Source: Berberis thunbergii (Eukaryota > Streptophyta > Magnoliopsida > Ranunculales > Berberidaceae). Taken from it: a stretch of 64,000 nt of DNA. Both the position numbers and the translations under genes were made by a program. A model generated the notes under the pieces. It was given only the letters and a program-made list of their open reading frames with translations, had not been told where the DNA came from and ran no database searches. Within the stretch, counting starts at the first letter, position 1; the number at the start of each line of letters is the position of its first letter. The stretch spans positions 96,931-160,930 of the forward strand of contig QNQO01002089.1 of the NCBI GenBank assembly GCA_003290165.1, written 5' to 3'. Below, in pieces: positions 58,701 through 64,000 of this stretch.

Positions 58701-60919
58701 ATCAACCTATAAGCTTAGATGGCCCTGAAGAGTAATGATACTATGACGAAATTTAACCTTTTCAAAAAATATTAATAAATCAAATATACTATAAAAGTAT
58801 TAATGAATTACTTGTAAACACAGGGTAGAGAAAGATTGTACATGGTTCCATCCACTACTTCACGGATTAGAAAACAAGTATGGGAAATGATGCTGCCTGA
58901 GTTAAAAAACAATCAATGTTTGTACTAGATAAGAAGGAAACACACAAGACAGAGCTAGCTATGAACTTTCAATGCACAAGTATTGCCATCTTCTTGGAAG
59001 TACATTGCCAGCAATAGCATAGACTTCCAGAATAAATATGAAATATCGTCCTGATGCATCCTCCGACTAAAAAGATTTTTTTTTGAGGGGGAATCACAGC
59101 AACTCTTGTTTTTTTTTCAGTTGTTTGATTAGTTTTAATCAATTATAACTAGTAAAGAAAGCCCTAATCTGGCTTAGTATAATAAAAGGGAATTATGGGT
59201 TTTGTAGAATAGTTAACAATTTAGAAGAAGACCTGTTGGAAAGTTTGAAAGACTTACATTATATAATTCACATACCGCCCACTTAGGAGATGTCAAGTGA
59301 TAGGGTATTATCCATTCTCCTAAGAGTGGTGTAAACAATATCAACAAATCCCTAGTATGCTAAAAATAATTTACCTGTAGCATTTGATGCACTAGTTGCA
59401 TAAGCTGAAGTCCTGCTCTGGAGACAACACACCTATCACGTAGAAAAAGCAATGGGACATTCTGCTCAGAAAAACATCCATAGGTCTATGACCCTCAAGA
59501 ATGTGGTCTTTCTTCATAAGGTCCTATAAGAAATTAAGAATATCATTATTTAACTGGTCATGAACTTCCCAAGTCTGAAAAATAATAAAACAATCAAGCA
59601 GCTCTCTTTGAAATGGACTCACTGCAGGAAGGGAAAAATCACACTGTAGAAGTAAACTTCTAGCCTTTGCCAAAGTTTCTCTCCTCTTCCTAGATGCAAA
59701 GTGAACTTCAACATTCTGGGCATAATAACTCAACCTTTTGTCCTTGTCATCAGTTCGCGAGATAAACGTCATTTGCTCCAAACTAGTTTCAAATTCAGAT
59801 GTGAGTTTTATTATGTTCTGAAACTCTGCTAATTTTGAAGCATCATTGGGAACAGCCTGAAACAAGTGTTATAGAGACGAACTATTAGCAAGAGTTCAAA
59901 GCTAGCCATAAGGTAGAAATGACATAACCACAACGCAGATTCTGAGTTTAATTGGCAAATATAAAAATTATTGTGTAGTTGTGTGAATTGAAGGTTACCC
60001 ATATACAAGCCCACTAAAAAGATATTAGTGAGTGAAAAGCAAAGAATCTCAATTAGCCCAAAATTTTTGAAAAGGAACCCCCAATAACTCCACCTTGTCG
60101 ACACCCAATGCCGTACAAGGATCAAACACTCCATACATAATTCAACTCTTCCATGTCCTCTGCATCAAAATATTTTATTACGCTCTTTCCAAAGGGACCA
60201 ACACGCCCCATATGGGATGAGCTTCGACACAAGTCTCCTAGCACGATTGAGATAGACAACCCTCCCTTGACTTCTAAAATTGAGTCCAACATGACCCTGG
60301 GCTAAAATCTTTTTGATACGAGTGAAATGCTTTTCAACCCTAAAATCATTTGCATGAACAAAAATCAGTAGCGAGAGAATGTGCCAATGCAATACAAAAC
60401 TCTCAGATGGACTCTCGAGTTTGAAGCTAATGTCTATCTATAAAACATTTCTTTCTTGGGAAGACTTGGATTCTAAGATGCAGAGATTCATTTAAAAATA
60501 CATGACCTACAATATTCTCAGATTTAATGATGGATAATGAAAAAAGCATAGCATGAGATTGCAATGAGCTTCAAGTAGCACTACAATGTTCTCTGACAAT
60601 AGTTATGCAATCCAAACACACCAAAAAACTTGATGTTAATCGTACTTTTAATTACACTGAAGTACCAGAACACTTTAGTAGATACCAAATAACAAACAGT
60701 AATCATACTTCAGTAGTTTCAGACTATCCAGACAAAAATGTAACAACCCCGTGTTAGAATCCATACCTTAGATAGGAAATGTGATATAATCAACTCTGAG
60801 ATCCTTGGCCATGATAATCTTCCAAAACACCTTGTCCATCGATCATTTTGGAAGCATACGAAATTGTATATGAACTTGACAACCTGAGCAATCCTTGAAT
60901 ACATGGCCGGGGTTTCAAC
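55712..60919 (-). CDS. ZW10: ZW10 homologue, C-terminal exons (5' part missing)
   Basis: ZW10 works in the RZZ checkpoint complex at kinetochores and in the NRZ tether for Golgi-to-ER vesicles. Minus-strand exons, in order of translation: 60767-60919, 59623-59856, 59375-59523, 58465-58557, 57478-57573, 57118-57246, 56945-57022, 56596-56754, 56326-56473, 56147-56229, 55712-55795. Typical blocks: YSRIAQVVKFIYNFVCF, QNVEVHFASRKRRETLAKAR, SARVSTQFYHAARDALLLYE, LVHNDCLFLSQEILGLAFE, PLKEQAVFVDLAPRF, WRKLRKLADLLDMPLKSITT, AIFTDSPLRRDCLWRI, then VNW and a stop. Splice phases agree except that exon 59375-59523 is 149 bases; its start (DLMKKDHILEGHRP) and end (VPLLFLRDRCVVSRAG) are in different frames. 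Exons before 60919 are not seen. Possibly functional with a base error, possibly a recent pseudogene. Confidence 0.85.
57740..57960. mobile_element. MITE in a ZW10 intron, same family as 53549-54144
   Basis: Begins AGGGGTGGGTATCCCATCCC and continues TTGGGATTGATCAAACTCGT and AATATTTATTATTATTAATT, matching the inverted sequence of the MITE at 53549-54144. The right end is not resolved. Confidence 0.7.
60020..60420 (-). mobile_element. possible LINE fragment in a ZW10 intron
   Basis: Minus strand reads RRLVSKLIPYGACWSLWKER, then NKIF, resembling the WxVWKERN segment near the end of plant LINE reverse-transcriptase proteins. Short and full of stops outside this motif. Confidence 0.45.
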
Positions 60920-61186
60920 CTGCAAATGTCACAAGAAAACGATGATGCAAAAATCAGGTTCCAGATGCACATGACTTGTCATTTTATATATTGATGGGGA
61001 AATTGAAATGCATAATGCAGAACAAGCTGTCTGAATAACCCAAGCTACTATTACTTGTGACAGTGAAATATGTATTAAGATCAAACTATAAATCTGTGCT
61101 ATATATGTTGCTAGTTTCTTATAATGGTTACTCAATCAAAACTTGACACTCATGGGGAATATTACCAACAACTATAAATCTATTTG

Positions 61187-61800
61187 TCCTCCCGAGACAA
61201 GACGATGGAGTTGGAGGTTTGGAAATGAAACAGACAAGTGATAGCAGCTGATAAATATGGGGCCCCTCAGCTGGATTGGTTCATTAAAGAGACAATCAAT
61301 TCTTATGGCGGCTCTTCATGGAAAAGGATCATGAAGCAGAAATCTTGAGTTCAAAATAGTATCTCTTTTGAGGTACACCATGGGGAAATAATTAGTTTTG
61401 GGGATCATCTGTGGATTAGGGAAGCTGCGATCAATAACGTCGCAAGGAAATAATTAGTTCTAATGGTTGGAATTTTCAGCTTAGAAGTTTAGAAATTGGA
61501 AGAAATCTCAATGATTGGGAGATTCCACAAATATCCAATCTTGTTACTCTCACTGACCAATTTCTTTGGAAGTGGATTTGGACAAGTGATACTGGAATGG
61601 GAAGAACTCTAATTGTATAAAAATCTGCACTGCTTCCATCCTCCATGGTAGAAATAGAATGCTCACTGTAGACAACATCAAGAAGAGAGGCCCGCTCCTA
61701 ATCATTGTGTGCTTTGTGGTCAAGCTAAAGAGTCAGTTGATCACTCATCCACTGCTCTCTTGCCCCTTGGTTGGTTAATTAGCTCTAGGTGTTAGCTCCA
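61187..61800 (+). mobile_element. LINE fragment with zf-RVT motif
   Basis: Contains GEIISFGDHLWI, LTDQFLWKWIW, GRNRMLTVDNIKKRG and HCVLCGQAKESVDHS, the order of the zf-RVT region of plant LINEs (D.L..R, CxxC, ESxxH). Stops and frameshifts are present. It lies just upstream of the last visible ZW10 exon and interrupts any upstream ZW10 exons. Confidence 0.65.
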
Positions 61801-61849
61801 ATTCCATGTCCAAGCTTCTTTTGTTCCATCCTTCCTTGGTTGGGTGGAG

Positions 61850-62120
61850 CATTGGCATTCACTCCAACCTTCCCTCTAACCTCTCTCTTTGGAAAGTGGG
61901 TCCAACCCTCGCTCTAACCTCTCCATATAGAAACGTCCTCTCTTCTAACCTCCTCTATATAGGATACATCATGTCATTGTATCCTCTAACCTCCCTCTAT
62001 ATAGAAGAGTGGGTCCAACCCTCCCCTCTAACCTCTCTTCTAACCCTATAGAAGTGTGGGTCCAACCCTCCCTCTAACCTCTCTATATAGGATATATCAT
62101 GTCATTGTATGTGTGATATA
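61850..62120. repeat. tandem repeat of CCTCTAACCTC and GTGGGTCCAACCCTC units
   Basis: CTCTAACCTC, TATATAGAA and GTGGGTCCAACCCTC recur four or more times; TATAGGATA.ATCATGTCATTG occurs twice (about 61958 and 62085). Irregular units of about 40-70 bp. Confidence 0.75.
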
Positions 62121-62153
62121 CACCGAAACGTTCTCTCTTCTACACCATACACA

Positions 62154-62781
62154 TGTCATGATGATCTCTAGAAACAACAAGCCTAAGCGTCAGTATAGCA
62201 GTGATCCGGCCCATATGGCATCAAGCCCATGATGCGCAGTCTGCCAGACGGACCCAAATTTTACAGCTTGCTAATCCCACACGTCTCATAGCCATCCTCA
62301 ATACCCGTAAGACTTATTAAGGCAAGTATTTCGAAGATCAACTTCGGAAGGACAAGAAAGCAGTACTTTGTCTCCAACTAGAAAGTAAATACAAGAGTAT
62401 ACGTCGTACATGAAAACTTCCATCAAGGGACACCGCTCTAATTGGAACTATCTCCCGCGTATCTAGGAGCACAAGTCTAATAGGAAAACTTCCTTCAACA
62501 GGACAACTCCTAATTAAATAAATTCTAGGAAGATCTTTTTCCCTAAACTACGCCACCGATGGTCTGATCGAACTAGGACTCCAGCACTATAAAATAAGAC
62601 ATGAGGTTGGTGAAAAAAGGTACGCTACAAATTCCAAGTTTACAACATTAAGCCTTCTTCAGATCCCTGTCTGACTTTAGCATCAGAATGTCATCAACCA
62701 CTACAATTGGTGGTCTGTGGCTCACATGCGCTCCTTGTGCAGGTCAAGGTCAAGCAAGGAAGCAAAAACTCAACTGCATTA
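62154..62781 (+). repeat. 5' LTR of the 62-kb element
   Basis: 628 bp, close to the 618 bp of the LTR at 26366-26983. The final bases are TA where the family has CA. Confidence 0.8.
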
Positions 62782-62859
62782 GTTTGGCGTCGTCCGTGGG
62801 GAACGACAGAGTTCCTAGCAAAACACTAACATCATCTCTCTTCAGAATTCAAGGAGATG

Positions 62860-63700
62860 GTGACCACCAGATTCCACAACAATGGAGATTAGGGGGATTC
62901 GTCAAACACTCAGACTGGCGCTATACCACTGCTTCCAGCGGTGCCGACAACACATGGGCAGCAGGCTCACACCCCGCACCAGCAACAAGCAACGACAGAC
63001 CGCAGGATAGATCTGTTGTCATTACAAATACAGAAGATCGTTAAAGCCATGGAGATTCTCACTCAGCAGAACCCTTCACTCGAAGACAGAGATCAGGAGC
63101 AGCACATACCTGAATCTCCAGGAGTAGGCACAGGAGAGTCAAGCTGCCACCAGTTCTCACTGGACAAAGGTGGCGGAGCAGTCATTGGTGATCCAACTTT
63201 CAGAGCAGACAGATCCGCCACGCAGAACCCTCTCCGCCGAGGGGTTCACGACCCGGACGCACTGTATTGCCTTTTTGTTGCTCCGTTCGTGGACCGCATC
63301 ATGAATGAGGTTCTGCCAAAGAAGTTCAGCCTTTCGAAACTTGAGTTCTATGACGGGACCGATGACCCGTTCGACCACTTGCGTCACTATCAATATGTAA
63401 TGGCACTCAAAAAAGGTTTTGAATCAGTTAATGTGTAGAACGTTCCTTAATAGCCTGAAGAAGTCAGCGCTGACATGGTTTCATAGCCTCCCGCCAAAGT
63501 CAATCGACTCATTCAAGACACTAGCCAAGCCAGTGGATCACAAAGGGCCCACACTATATATTCTCCCTGAAGCAGAAGTCACATGAAACGCAAGGGAATA
63601 CATCACGCGCTTTAATGACGAGTCATTGACGGTTGCAGGGACAATACCGGCATTATGGCTTTTACTGCAGGTCTAAGAGAGGGAAGTTTTACGACTTCCT
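62860..63700 (+). pseudogene. gag remnant of the 62-kb element
   Basis: Starts MVTTRFHNNGD and hits a stop where its relative at 34054 continues. The main frame then gives ATTDRRIDLLSLQIQKIVKA, RRGVHDPDALYC, LPKKFSLSKLEFYDGTDDPF, DHLRHYQYVMALKKGFES. A frameshift near 63427 moves to MCRTFLNSLKKSALTWFHSL, PPKSIDSFKTL. YITRFNDESL follows a further stop. Same protein family as the gag at 33173-34054. Confidence 0.8.
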
Positions 63701-64000
63701 CACCTTAAAAACCCCTTGGATATGGTAGAACTCTTGAAAAGCGCCCAAAGGTACATCACCTTGGAGAAATGAAAACAACAACGAAAAAAACTGAAGTAAA
63801 GAAGAAACCCTCCGTTTCTAGAGATAGAAAGGAGGGAAAGAGGCAAGAAGACAAAATAGAAGCAAACGGAATATCTAAAATCTTCCAACTATGTCGGATC
63901 CAAAACCATGCCCTTCTCAACACTAGCTTGTTGGATGTCCTTAATTCCATGAAAAACTGGAATATCTAAAATGGCCCCCGAAGCAGTGCGGGACCCTCCA

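Larger units (their letters stand above)
62154..64000 (+). mobile_element. 5' part of an LTR retrotransposon, same family as 26-35 kb
   Basis: LTR 62154-62781 starts TGTCATGATGATCTC and ends CAACTGCATTA; it matches the LTRs at 26366 and 34129 in inverted orientation (GCAGTCTGCCAGACGGACCC, AAACTACGCCACCGATGG). TTTGGCGTCGTCCGTGGGG follows as primer-binding region, then gag. The element continues beyond the window. Confidence 0.85.

Overview
This window is nuclear DNA of a flowering plant, most likely a eudicot. Genes have short introns with GT/AG borders. The host genes that can be recognised are plant ones: NRT3.1/NAR2, ZW10, DUF3537, SHI/LRP1, ADP-glucose pyrophosphorylase, histone H2A, RPL24 and DEAD-box helicase 7. 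Most of the sequence is transposable elements and decayed gene copies. Only one gene looks fully intact: NRT3.1/NAR2 at 25074-26119. A ZW10-like gene on the minus strand (55712-60919) keeps eleven well-formed exons but lacks its 5' part in the window and carries one apparent 1-base frameshift.

Layout. 1-435: last exon of DUF3537 copy A. 436-4960: its downstream flank, a chimeric SINE/LINE retroposon with an 11-bp target duplication (1782-2263), and an unclassified repeat (about 2696-4570). 4961-5380: clean first exon of DUF3537 copy B. 5991-11227: a block of gene fragments that are all on the minus strand (AGPase small-subunit exon, LRP1-like, an unidentified gene with a duplicated exon, ubiquitin-conjugating E2, and RPL24 with its 5' end), closed on the right by a CACTA-type terminus. 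11228-16137: LTR and LINE remnants and low-complexity DNA. 16138-23582: a complete non-autonomous CACTA element with an ATT target duplication, carrying H2A and RH7 exons with introns. 24080-26119: purine-rich tract, then NRT3.1. 26366-34683: an LTR retrotransposon in minus orientation. 34735-37118: GATC-rich minisatellite and a second complete CACTA element (AGA duplication). 37389-42721: remaining exons of DUF3537 copy B, cut by a complete hAT element (37635-41947, 8-bp duplication) that itself holds a SINE. 43230-45290: three copia-LTR-like direct copies. 45874-52474: a second LTR retrotransposon, plus orientation. 53408-55318: DUF3537 copy C, with a MITE in its first exon. 55712-60919: ZW10. 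61187-62115: LINE fragment and tandem repeats. 62154-64000: 5' part of a third LTR element, of the same family as the one at 26-35 kb.

The main biology is structural. A three-copy DUF3537 array has been broken up by successive insertions. Two unrelated CACTA-type units have collected fragments of several host genes, introns included, as Pack-type elements do. Paralogous flanks preserve empty sites and allow some insertions to be ordered. All identifications come from reading motifs; no database search was run.
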